Source: Bacteriovoracaceae bacterium UBA4096
GTDB taxonomy: Bacteria; Bdellovibrionota; Bacteriovoracia; Bacteriovoracales; Bacteriovoracaceae
Length of the DNA stretch: 39,671 bases
Assembly: GCA_002381945.1 (NCBI GenBank)
Contig: DFXY01000007.1
Span: 5,983 to 45,653, forward strand
Reading direction: 5' to 3'
The notes beneath the pieces are model-generated. The model was given only the letters and a program-made list of their open reading frames with translations. It did not search any database and had not been told where the DNA came from. The position numbers and the translations under genes were made by a program. The number at the start of each line of letters is the position of its first letter. Within the stretch, counting starts at the first letter, position 1. Positions 32,245 to 39,671 of the stretch are shown piece after piece.

Positions 32245-33903
32245 TTATAAAGAAGGAAATTTAATCTTAGTTTCAGGCTTCTTAGCAATATCCAGAGCGA
32301 TATCGTAGCCAGCATCAGCGTGACGAACAATACCCATGCCTGAATCAGAATTTAAAACACGGGAGAGACGTTTATCCATCTCTGGTGTTCCATCACAAAC
32401 GATTACCATACCTGAATGTTGTGAGAAGCCCATGCCCACACCACCACCGTGATGAAGAGAAATCCAGCTCGCACCATTGTTGATGTTGATCATGGCATTT
32501 AGTAGTGGCCAGTCGGATACAGCGTCCGAGCCATCTTTCATTGCCTCTGTTTCACGGTTAGGGCTTGCCACTGAACCGCAGTCCAGATGATCACGACCGA
32601 TGACGATTGGGGCCTTAACTTTTTTTTCACGCACCAGTTGATTAAATAAGAGGGCGGCTTTTTCACGGTCGCCGTATTTTAACCAACAAATGCGAGAAGG
32701 AAGACCTTGGAACTGAATCATTTTTCCGGCCTTATCCAGCCAGTTAATCATTGATTTATTTTCTGGAAAAAGTTCTTTTAAAGCTTCATCCGTTACCCGG
32801 ATATCATCCGGATCACCTGAAAGCGCTACCCAACGGAAGGGCCCTGAGCCTTCGCAGAATAAGGGCCGAATGTAGGCAGGTACAAAACCAGGGAAATCAA
32901 AAGCGTTAGTCACGCCAACTTTGACGGCACCGGCACGCAGGTTATTTCCATAATCAAAAACATGGGAACCCTTTTTCTGGAAAGCGAGCATCCATCTCAC
33001 GTGCTCTCCCATGGTTTGATATGAGAGTTCAGTATATTTTTTAGGATCTTTTGAACGAAGAGCAACTGCTTCCTCTAGGGCCATGCCATGAGGAACGTAA
33101 CCATTAAGTGGATCATGAGCGGAGGTTTGGTCAGTCACTAGATCCGGAAGAATACCCTTATCATAAACATACTTAAAGAAGTCAGCGGCATTGCCCACTA
33201 CACCCACAGAAAGTGCTTCCCCGGCATTCTTCGCCTTAAGGGCAATCTCAATTGCTTCATCAAAGCTATTGGCCAAAAGATCAAGGTATTTGGATTTTAA
33301 GCGTTTCTCAATTCTAGTTGGGTCCACGTCACAGCAAAGGCAAACACCTTCGGCCATTTTAACCGCCAGTGGTTGCGCCCCACCCATTCCACCGATACCA
33401 CCAGTTAATACAAGTTTACCTTTGAGAGTTGCGCTGGCACCGTAATGTTTGCGGGCCGCTGCCATAAAAGTTTCATAAGTTCCCTGAAGAATTCCCTGAG
33501 AACCAATATAGATCCATGAACCAGCAGTCATCTGGCCATACATCATCAGACCTTCATCTTTTAATTTATTAAAATGATCCCAGTTCGCCCAATTAGGAAC
33601 CAGATTTGAGTTAGCAATCAGAACTCTTGGCCCCTCCGGATTACTGGGGAAAATAGCAACCGGTTTCCCGGATTGCACGATCAAGGTTTCGTTGTTCTCA
33701 AGGTTTTTAAGTGAATGAATTAAATCATCCAAAGCTTTATGATTACGAGCTGCCTGACCATTACCACCGTAAACGATGAGATTATCTCTGTCTTCGGCCA
33801 CATCCGGATGAAGATTATTCAGAAGGCAGCGCAAAGCTGCTTCCTGATGCCAGCCCTTACAAGTAAGTTTATCTCCCGTAGGAGGAAGAGGTATATTAGA
33901 CAT
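32245..33903 (-). CDS. hutU: Urocanate hydratase
   Basis: HutU converts urocanate to imidazolonepropionate with a tightly bound NAD+. The 552-residue product has the family length and the sequences GWHQEAALRCLLNNLHPDVA, VYGGNGQAARN, GGIGGMGGAQPLAV, and the active-site segment RDHLDCGSVASPNRETEAM with the conserved cysteine. Downstream, SLHHGGGVGMGFSQHSGMV is also typical. CTAAGGAG lies upstream of the ATG. hutH precedes it by 9 bp. Confidence 0.97.
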   Translation of the reverse strand: MSNIPLPPTGDKLTCKGWHQEAALRCLLNNLHPDVAEDRDNLIVYGGNGQAARNHKALDDLIHSLKNLENNETLIVQSGKPVAIFPSNPEGPRVLIANSNLVPNWANWDHFNKLKDEGLMMYGQMTAGSWIYIGSQGILQGTYETFMAAARKHYGASATLKGKLVLTGGIGGMGGAQPLAVKMAEGVCLCCDVDPTRIEKRLKSKYLDLLANSFDEAIEIALKAKNAGEALSVGVVGNAADFFKYVYDKGILPDLVTDQTSAHDPLNGYVPHGMALEEAVALRSKDPKKYTELSYQTMGEHVRWMLAFQKKGSHVFDYGNNLRAGAVKVGVTNAFDFPGFVPAYIRPLFCEGSGPFRWVALSGDPDDIRVTDEALKELFPENKSMINWLDKAGKMIQFQGLPSRICWLKYGDREKAALLFNQLVREKKVKAPIVIGRDHLDCGSVASPNRETEAMKDGSDAVSDWPLLNAMININNGASWISLHHGGGVGMGFSQHSGMVIVCDGTPEMDKRLSRVLNSDSGMGIVRHADAGYDIALDIAKKPETKIKFPSL

Positions 33904-33912
33904 GTTTTCTCC

Positions 33913-35451
33913 TTAGGCCAAAACACCAATGACTGATTCAACTTCCTGAAGAATTTCTTCGGTTTGAATGAGTCTGGATAAATTTTCAATATCTTTATGG
34001 AAAGTCCGATCATCTTCAATTGGTTCAACGTGCTTTCTCACCAGGGTGACTACTTTCTCTAAGGCAGGAGAAGTTTTCATCGGACGTAAGAATTCAATTC
34101 CTTGTGTATTACAAAGAAGTTCAATCGCCAGACCATACTGAACGTTACTGACCACTTCCAGAAGTTTTCTACCTGAAGTCACTCCCATCGAAACGTGATC
34201 TTCCTTATCTGTTGAAGTTGGAATTGAATCAACTGAAGCCGGATGACAAAGGTATTTGTTCTCAGATGCCAGTGCCGCCATGGTCACGTGAGCAATCATG
34301 AGACCGGAATTTAAACCAGAGTTCTTAGTTAAAAATGCCGGCAGATCTGAGAAGTGAGGATTCATCATCTTCTCAACTCTTCTTTCAGCAATGTTACAGA
34401 TTTCGGATAAACCCATCGCGAGATAATCCATGGTAAGCGCCAGTGCCTCTCCATGGAAATTACCGCCTGAAATAACATCACCAGTGTCAGCAAACACCAA
34501 TGGGTTATCTGTGACTGAATTAAGTTCAATGTTCAGCACTTCTTCGGTATGACGAAGAGTTTGTCTACAGGCCCCGTGAACCTGAGGAATACATCGAAGG
34601 GAATAAGGGTCTTGAACCTTGCCGTCATCTTTATGGGAAACTGCAATCTGGGAATCTTTGATGAGTTTTAATAAATTGCGGGACACATCCAGTTGCCCTG
34701 GTTGTGGTTTTAAAATCGAAATGCGTTCATCAAAAGCTGCCGAGGTTCCACGAACAGCATCCAGAGTCAGGCACGAAATAACGTCAGCGAGCTTCATGAG
34801 CTTCTTGGCCTCAACCAGTGCCAATGTCCCCAATGCCAGCATAACGGAAGTTCCGTTAATCAAAGCGAGTCCGTCCTTAGGTCCAAGCTTGGCCGGCGTT
34901 TGACCGATTTGATGAATCGCAAAGTCCGACTTCATGATCTTGCCTTCATATTCAACTTCACCTTCACCGATCAGGGCGAGAGCGATGTGAGATAAGGGAG
35001 CGAGATCTCCCGAGGCACCGACCGATCCCTTTTCAGGAATGACAGGATTAATACCGTGATTAATAAAATCCAGAAGAAGAGCAATCGTTTCAGGTGTTAC
35101 GCCAGAGAATCCCTGTATCAGACAATTGGCACGGGCAAGCATGATCCCGCGGGTAACTTCCCGACTGAAAGGACGGCCGACACCGGTACAATGGGAACGA
35201 ATCAAGTTGTATTGCAGTTGTTCCAGATCTTCCACGGCGATTTGTTTGGAGGCAAGTGCTCCGAAACCAGTATTGATACCGTAAACCGGTTTCCCTTTTT
35301 TTACGATATTCATCACGACTTCTCGTGATTGATGCATTTTTTTCAAAGCTTCCGGATCAATTTGTAGTTTGACCTGACCAGTTTTTGCTTTGGCAATAAA
35401 GGCAAGGTCTTCCAGAGTTAAATTAGTACCTGTTAAATTAAAAACTTTCAT
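33913..35451 (-). CDS. hutH: Histidine ammonia-lyase
   Basis: HutH deaminates histidine to urocanate. The 512-residue product contains KGSVGASGDLAPLSHIALAL, in which Ala-Ser-Gly (146-148) would cyclise to the MIO cofactor, plus YGINTGFGALAS and SVTDNPLVF. Length and motifs are complete. It lies 8 bp after rpe with AAGGCC before the ATG, so it appears to be transcribed with the def-fmt-rpe genes; an internal promoter within rpe cannot be excluded. Confidence 0.97.
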   Translation of the reverse strand: MKVFNLTGTNLTLEDLAFIAKAKTGQVKLQIDPEALKKMHQSREVVMNIVKKGKPVYGINTGFGALASKQIAVEDLEQLQYNLIRSHCTGVGRPFSREVTRGIMLARANCLIQGFSGVTPETIALLLDFINHGINPVIPEKGSVGASGDLAPLSHIALALIGEGEVEYEGKIMKSDFAIHQIGQTPAKLGPKDGLALINGTSVMLALGTLALVEAKKLMKLADVISCLTLDAVRGTSAAFDERISILKPQPGQLDVSRNLLKLIKDSQIAVSHKDDGKVQDPYSLRCIPQVHGACRQTLRHTEEVLNIELNSVTDNPLVFADTGDVISGGNFHGEALALTMDYLAMGLSEICNIAERRVEKMMNPHFSDLPAFLTKNSGLNSGLMIAHVTMAALASENKYLCHPASVDSIPTSTDKEDHVSMGVTSGRKLLEVVSNVQYGLAIELLCNTQGIEFLRPMKTSPALEKVVTLVRKHVEPIEDDRTFHKDIENLSRLIQTEEILQEVESVIGVLA

Positions 35452-35459
35452 AAATGGCC

Positions 35460-36113
35460 TTAGCGAATTTTATTAATACGTGAAAGATAGTCGTTATTAG
35501 GAGCAGAGAAAATATAAGAGCCTGCAACCAGATTATTGGCCCCGGCCTGAATCAGATAACCCGCGTTTTGATCATTGATTCCACCGTCAACCTGGATTTG
35601 GAAATTAAGATTGTTGGCATGTCTGATCTTATCCAGCTCAATGACTTTATCCACGATCTCGGGAATAAACTTTTGTCCCCCAAAGCCCGGATTAACACTC
35701 ATAAGTAAGACCACATCGACCTTGGCCAGAAGGTAAGTCGGGATAACATTCACGGGAGTTGAAGGATTAAGGGAGATTCCCACTGAAGGATAAAGGGACT
35801 TTAGCTTATCAATCAGTCGATCATGGTGAGTGACAGCTTCCCAATGAAAAGTAAAATTATGCAGTCCCACGTTTTTAAAGTTATCAGCAAAAAAATCCGG
35901 ATCAGTCACCATGAAGTGAGCATCCAGCTTATGTTTGGAAACAGTTTTAACTTTGTTCAGTACCGGTTCCCCGAAGGTGAGATTTGGAACAAAGTGAGCA
36001 TCCATAATATCCAGATGGAGCCACAGATCATCAATTTGATTTAAGCGCTCAAGTTCAGTCTTGAGTTCAAGAAAATCAACCGAGAGAAGACTAGGGGAGA
36101 TAATCACTGACAT
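35460..36113 (-). CDS. rpe: Ribulose-phosphate 3-epimerase
   Basis: Rpe interconverts ribulose 5-phosphate and xylulose 5-phosphate in the pentose phosphate pathway. The 217-residue TIM-barrel product has SPSLLSVDFLELKTEL, LHLDIMDAHFVPNLTFG with metal-binding His and Asp, MSVNPGFGGQKFIP and the phosphate-binding end QVDGGINDQNAGYLIQAGAN. Length matches the family. The start lies 1 bp after the fmt stop, so it is part of the def-fmt-rpe run. Confidence 0.95.
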   Translation of the reverse strand: MSVIISPSLLSVDFLELKTELERLNQIDDLWLHLDIMDAHFVPNLTFGEPVLNKVKTVSKHKLDAHFMVTDPDFFADNFKNVGLHNFTFHWEAVTHHDRLIDKLKSLYPSVGISLNPSTPVNVIPTYLLAKVDVVLLMSVNPGFGGQKFIPEIVDKVIELDKIRHANNLNFQIQVDGGINDQNAGYLIQAGANNLVAGSYIFSAPNNDYLSRINKIR

Positions 36114-36114
36114 A

Positions 36115-37059
36115 TTATTCCTTATCTGAAGACAAGATGATTTCAGTTTTAATGCCGTTTAAGAGTTCACGATCGCTGCAAGGCTTTTTTCCTTCAAGCT
36201 GCACTTGAGTCAGACGTAAGGTTCCATCCAGACAACCCACTACTAAAGAGCCCATATCGTTCTGGGCCTTACCGGCCGTAAGTTTAGCGTGATATTTTTC
36301 AGCACTCAAAACTTTAAGCCGCTTACCGTTTAAAAAGCAGTAAGTACCAGGCCATGGATCAAGCGCGCGTATCAAGTTAAGTACCTGTGCGGTGGTTTTT
36401 TCTTTAAAATTTATAAGCCCATCTTCTTTCTTTAAGGTCGGTGCAAATGAAACCTGACCTTCATCCTGGGCAGTGTAGATAACTTCATTATTTAAAAGTT
36501 TCGTGATGAGATCATTCATCGCCAATGCTGATTGAAACTTTAAGCGGGTATAAAGCTGGCCACCAGTTTCAGTGGGAGCAATTTTAACCGTATGAAAATG
36601 AACCAGATCTCCGGCATCCATTTTTTTTACCATCTTCTGGATAGAGACACCGGTTTCAGCATCACCATTCCAGAGGGCGTATTGGATGGGTGCCGCACCC
36701 CTGTATTTTGGAAGAATGGAAGTATGTATGTTAAAGCACCCAAGTTTTCCCATGTTGAGCATCTCTGCTCCCAAGAATTGAGCAAAGGCCAGTACCACAA
36801 TGAAATCCAGCTCAAGCTCTTTGAGCTCTTTTAAGATTTCGGATTCTTTATTGATGTTTTCAGTCTGAAAAAATGGGATTTTATTATTTTTAGCGAACTC
36901 GATGACTTCAGGAGACTTTAACTCCATCCCGCGACCGGCCGGTCTATCAGGCATGGAGATGACTTTTACCAGATCAATGTGCGGGTGATGGGCGAGTAAG
37001 TCCAAAGTCGGAACCGAGAAGTCGGGAGTCCCACAAAAAGCTACGCGGAATTTTCTCAT
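36115..37059 (-). CDS. fmt: Methionyl-tRNA formyltransferase
   Basis: Fmt formylates initiator Met-tRNA using 10-formyl-tetrahydrofolate. The 314-residue product begins RVAFCGTPDFSVPTLDLLA and has the catalytic region FNIHTSILPKYRGAAPIQYAL (Asn and His of the formyltransferase active site) followed by GVSIQKMVKKMDAGDL. The C-terminal tRNA-binding domain is present. The ATG overlaps the def stop as ATGA, the common def-fmt pair. Confidence 0.96.
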   Translation of the reverse strand: MRKFRVAFCGTPDFSVPTLDLLAHHPHIDLVKVISMPDRPAGRGMELKSPEVIEFAKNNKIPFFQTENINKESEILKELKELELDFIVVLAFAQFLGAEMLNMGKLGCFNIHTSILPKYRGAAPIQYALWNGDAETGVSIQKMVKKMDAGDLVHFHTVKIAPTETGGQLYTRLKFQSALAMNDLITKLLNNEVIYTAQDEGQVSFAPTLKKEDGLINFKEKTTAQVLNLIRALDPWPGTYCFLNGKRLKVLSAEKYHAKLTAGKAQNDMGSLVVGCLDGTLRLTQVQLEGKKPCSDRELLNGIKTEIILSSDKE

Positions 37060-37628
37060 CGAACTTTCTCTTTCACGAGTTTCTTTTTATAAAAATTCTT
37101 TTTCAGATTACTAAGGCGCTCAATAAACACCACACCATCGAGATGATCGTTTTCATGCTGGATACAAATGGCCAGCATATCATCGGCCTCAAGTTCGAAA
37201 GTTTCACCTTTTAGGTTTTGATATTTTACATGAATCGATTTATGACGTTTCACTTCCTCATAAACCCCGGGAACAGAGAGACAGCCTTCCTCAAAAGTGG
37301 TAGTGCCTGAGGTTCCTGTAATAATCGGATTGATGAGAACCATGGGATTAAAATCAGACATGCGCACTTCATCTTCACCGGCAGCATTGGTGATGACTTC
37401 CCGTTCATAGTCGACATCAAGCACAAAAATTCTCTGACTAACCCCAACTTGAGGAGCAGCGAGTCCAATTCCGGGTGCCTGATACATGGTAAAGAGCATG
37501 TTTTTAACTAAGTTCTCAAGATCAGGTGTGAATTCTGTAACTGCCACGGCCTTTTGGGACAGAATGGGATCTGGATAAGTAAGAATAGGGAGCTTCTCCC
37601 CAGCAAGCTTATAATTTTCAATATTCAT
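37056..37628 (-). CDS. def: Peptide deformylase
   Basis: Def removes the N-formyl group from nascent proteins and uses a bound metal ion. The 190-residue product has all three family motifs: GIGLAAPQ (53-60), EGCLS (114-118) and QHENDHLDG (157-165) with the metal-binding His residues. I see no Shine-Dalgarno sequence before the ATG. A TATAAA lies on the minus strand at 37635-37640, so a leaderless or nearly leaderless transcript is possible. Confidence 0.96.
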   Translation of the reverse strand: MNIENYKLAGEKLPILTYPDPILSQKAVAVTEFTPDLENLVKNMLFTMYQAPGIGLAAPQVGVSQRIFVLDVDYEREVITNAAGEDEVRMSDFNPMVLINPIITGTSGTTTFEEGCLSVPGVYEEVKRHKSIHVKYQNLKGETFELEADDMLAICIQHENDHLDGVVFIERLSNLKKNFYKKKLVKEKVR

Positions 37629-37670
37629 CTGGCTTTTATAGCACAGAGAAGGTGAAGCGACGAGAGTAGA

Positions 37671-38765
37671 TTAAGCTGAGAGTTTTCGATTTCTATGGAA
37701 GGTCCAGAGGACATAAAGAAAGAAGCATAATGGAATAGTACCAGTGGCCAGCCAGGGATTAATGGATCCAGAATTCCCAAAGGCCACTGTCGAGCTATAA
37801 AGCACCCAAAAGACGATAGTAACCATCAAAGTTAGAACGACATTTTTACCAAATGAACTCGAGCGGCGATTAGGATTAAAAATGGTCGATACTGGCATGA
37901 GAGCAAACACCAAGCAAATTAAGCTCAGAAAAACCTTATTTAACAGGATGATTTCATACTCATCAATATTGATTCCTGTCTTCGATAAACGGGAGATAAA
38001 TTGTTGGAGTTTAAAGAAATTTAAAGTGGTTAAATCGGCTTCAAATTCCCCAAAATCTTCCGGTCGTTCATCCAGGTTTAAGGTCATTTCCGGTTCAGTG
38101 GATTGATCGGGAAAAGTGCTGGAATCTAAGCTGGATAAAATGGTGACGTCTTTTAGAAGCCAGCGACCCTTCTCAACGAATGTGGCCTCCCGAGCACGAA
38201 TGATTTTTTCACTTGAATGGGCGGGAGAAAAAAAATAGATCTCAAAATTTTGAAGTGAGTTGGTCCGGCGGTCAAAATAAGTGAAAGAAGCAAAATAATT
38301 TTGATACTTATACCAAAACTTTCCTCCATCAATGGAGCTGCGGGTGAGGTATTTTCCCTCGGATTTTCGACTTTTTTGAATTTCCTGGCGTTTGACTTTA
38401 TTGGCAAATGGTTCAATAAAACCCAAATTTAAAAACTGAACGGCCACCACCGATAAAGCACAAATCCCGATCAGGGTATATATTTTTCGATAAGAATACC
38501 CTGCGGCCAGGATGGAAATAAGCTCGGAGTGGGCCTTTAGTTTATTGAGTGAAAAGAGTGAGGCCACCAGACAACAGATGGGAAACATCTTGCCCATGAG
38601 GTCGGGCATTTTAAGAGAGTATTCCAGCAAAACTCTTGCAGCATCTTTACCCTGAAGGAATCCATTGATGAGGTCGGCAGTGGAAATAAGTAAAAAGAGA
38701 ACCGTTACGGCCCCGATTAAACTTTTAAACCATTCCTTTACAATAAATCCCGAGAGAATCAGCAT
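37671..38765 (-). CDS. LptF/LptG-family (YjgP/YjgQ) permease
   Basis: LptF and LptG form the inner-membrane channel that extracts lipopolysaccharide for transport. The 364-residue product has an N-terminal group of three membrane segments (about 10-30, 55-75, 95-120) with KMFPICCLVASLFSLNKLKAHSELISILAAGYS, the conserved coupling-helix region, a periplasmic domain in the middle and three C-terminal membrane segments. I cannot tell LptF from LptG by eye. Only one copy is present, whereas the two genes are often adjacent. It overlaps the CFI-box gene by 7 bp. Confidence 0.88.
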   Translation of the reverse strand: MLILSGFIVKEWFKSLIGAVTVLFLLISTADLINGFLQGKDAARVLLEYSLKMPDLMGKMFPICCLVASLFSLNKLKAHSELISILAAGYSYRKIYTLIGICALSVVAVQFLNLGFIEPFANKVKRQEIQKSRKSEGKYLTRSSIDGGKFWYKYQNYFASFTYFDRRTNSLQNFEIYFFSPAHSSEKIIRAREATFVEKGRWLLKDVTILSSLDSSTFPDQSTEPEMTLNLDERPEDFGEFEADLTTLNFFKLQQFISRLSKTGINIDEYEIILLNKVFLSLICLVFALMPVSTIFNPNRRSSSFGKNVVLTLMVTIVFWVLYSSTVAFGNSGSINPWLATGTIPLCFFLYVLWTFHRNRKLSA

Positions 38766-39481
38766 TTAGGTAGTATAAAGGGCAGGATGGTTTTTGAAAA
38801 CAAAACCAATAAGGGTCTAACCAGGATTTTAGAGACGAGGTGCATGGCCGGCCGCTTTTCCCAATTACTGACCATAACAGAAGAATACTTATAATAAATC
38901 CGCACCAGTTCTTGTCCTAGTGGGTAATCCAGGAGCCAGTCTTTAAACAGGCGATACTCCTGGGTCATCTGATGGTCATTTCCATAACAGAAGGTAACGA
39001 CATAACACTTCTTGGATTGAACATAGATCTGACGGTGGGCATTTAAAAATACTTCCGGCTTTTTAAAAGCGGATTTTTTCATGTGCTTACGGATAAGTTC
39101 AGAATTTACCACTTGATAGGGTTGATTGGTAGAAAAGGCCACAAACTGATCAAGGCAGCGTTTAGATTCTTCCTGAAACTTGGGAACAGCATCATAGACC
39201 CGGGCCATTTCAAAATAAATGTGACTCATCATCAGCATTTCAGTGAGCTCGGATTTGGAATCAAATTGAGAAACTTTTAAAGAAAAAAAATCTTTGGTTT
39301 TCTTGTACTCGGCCATGATTTCCATGTATTCCACAAAACGTTGAATGGCCGTTCCGTAATCACCGGCGTCGAGAGCTTGTTTGCCAAATTTAGCAATCGT
39401 GATTCGATTATTGAATTTATGCTTAAAAATAATTAAGCGTTCTCGCTCAAGGCGGGCTTCTTTTGATGATTGACTGCTCAT
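38759..39481 (-). CDS. CFI-box-like protein with TPR-like N terminus
   Basis: The 240-residue product starts with a helical region holding one TPR-like unit (ALDAGDYGTAIQRFVEYMEI, about 36-55). The C-terminal part reads KKCYVVTFCYG (Cys159) followed by YRLFKDWLLDYPLGQELVRI and YYKYSS. This follows the pattern of the CFI-box C-terminal domain (CFIATAAYG, then LRxFRDxxL, G-x-x-x-V-x-x-YYxxS) with clear divergence in the first motif. A hydrophobic tail ends the protein. Function is unknown. GAGGG precedes the ATG. It overlaps the permease gene, so the two are likely coexpressed. Confidence 0.75.
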   Translation of the reverse strand: MSSQSSKEARLERERLIIFKHKFNNRITIAKFGKQALDAGDYGTAIQRFVEYMEIMAEYKKTKDFFSLKVSQFDSKSELTEMLMMSHIYFEMARVYDAVPKFQEESKRCLDQFVAFSTNQPYQVVNSELIRKHMKKSAFKKPEVFLNAHRQIYVQSKKCYVVTFCYGNDHQMTQEYRLFKDWLLDYPLGQELVRIYYKYSSVMVSNWEKRPAMHLVSKILVRPLLVLFSKTILPFILPKC

Positions 39482-39510
39482 GCCCTCTTATCGGCAGGCT
39501 TAAAACTAAA

Positions 39511-39671
39511 TTAAAACTTTAAGATTAAAGATAAAGATGTATCAACGAGTTTTTCATTTTCGTAGATATAGCCATCACGTCCGAATTGCTCGGAGAATTT
39601 CTGAGCAAATTCGACCCCAAAACGAGGACCAATCCAACTTGCTCCCCATCCAGTCCCTTTGAATTCAGTGA
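39511..39671 (-). CDS. C-terminal fragment of a probable outer-membrane protein (partial)
   Basis: An open frame enters from the right edge on the minus strand and ends at a stop at 39511-39513. The visible 52 residues show glycine- and aromatic-rich alternation (GTGWGASWIGPRFGVEFAQK) and end LVDTSLSLILKF, a terminal beta-strand with C-terminal phenylalanine typical of beta-barrel proteins. It is the upstream neighbour of the CFI-box gene, 29 bp away on the same strand. The gene cannot be named from this piece. Confidence 0.6.
   Translation of the reverse strand, partial: TEFKGTGWGASWIGPRFGVEFAQKFSEQFGRDGYIYENEKLVDTSLSLILKF

Noticed and set aside
1..39671. CRISPR arrays, tRNA or rRNA genes, insertion sequences, prophage
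   Set aside because: I looked for spaced direct repeats, transposase or integrase motifs and conserved tRNA or rRNA segments and saw none. Small RNAs without strong sequence motifs could be missed by eye.

Overview
The window is the replication-origin end of a bacterial chromosome with moderately low GC. It carries dnaA, then rpmH-rnpA-yidD-yidC-mnmE-mnmG-rsmG-parA-parB-bactofilin, an ATP synthase operon of the b'-b-delta-alpha-gamma-beta-epsilon type, and then outer-membrane and cell-wall genes and housekeeping genes. Two near-perfect parS sites and a cluster of DnaA-box-like sequences fit an origin and centromere region. The gene order, the bactofilin after parAB, the F1 operon starting with b' and b, the many unrecognised secreted and beta-barrel proteins, a patatin plus lytic transglycosylase pair and an exact sigma-54 promoter suggest a Bdellovibrionota member, probably of the Bacteriovorax/Peredibacter type. 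That taxonomic call is inference: no rRNA is present.

Layout. 1-324: non-coding, probable oriC between dnaA and whatever lies to the left. 325-1926 (-): dnaA. 1927-2124: divergent promoter region. 2125-10375 (+): ribosomal protein L34, RNase P protein, membrane protein insertion (YidD, YidC), tRNA U34 modification (MnmE, MnmG), 16S methylation (RsmG), chromosome partition (ParA, ParB) and bactofilin. 10460-16266 (+): the atp operon, closed by a strong terminator. 16363-21023 (+): a lipoprotein behind a sigma-54 promoter, a putative outer-membrane barrel whose start codon sits in the loop of the preceding terminator, and an unrecognised membrane-anchored 661-residue protein. 21002-23544 (-): a patatin-like phospholipase and an MltD-like lytic transglycosylase. 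23631-28714 (+): a small HTH/coiled-coil protein, an outer-membrane protein, ligA and radA. 28719-30456 (-): glpK and a TadE-like small protein. 30478-31035 (+): a TlpA-like thioredoxin. 31022-39671 (-): a long co-directional run read as outer-membrane protein (partial), CFI-box protein, LptF/G-like permease, def, fmt, rpe, hutH, hutU, hutI.

The most unusual signal is a 14-bp near-palindromic DNA word, GCCCCTATAGAACC or GGTCCTATAGAACC. It occurs six times between 2983 and 9218 and nowhere else that I could find in the window. The copies lie inside yidC (two), mnmE (two, in opposite orientations), mnmG and parB, in different reading frames, and surround both parS sites. The frame and strand independence points to selection on the DNA, for example as a binding site for an origin- or centromere-organising protein. 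No such site is known to me.
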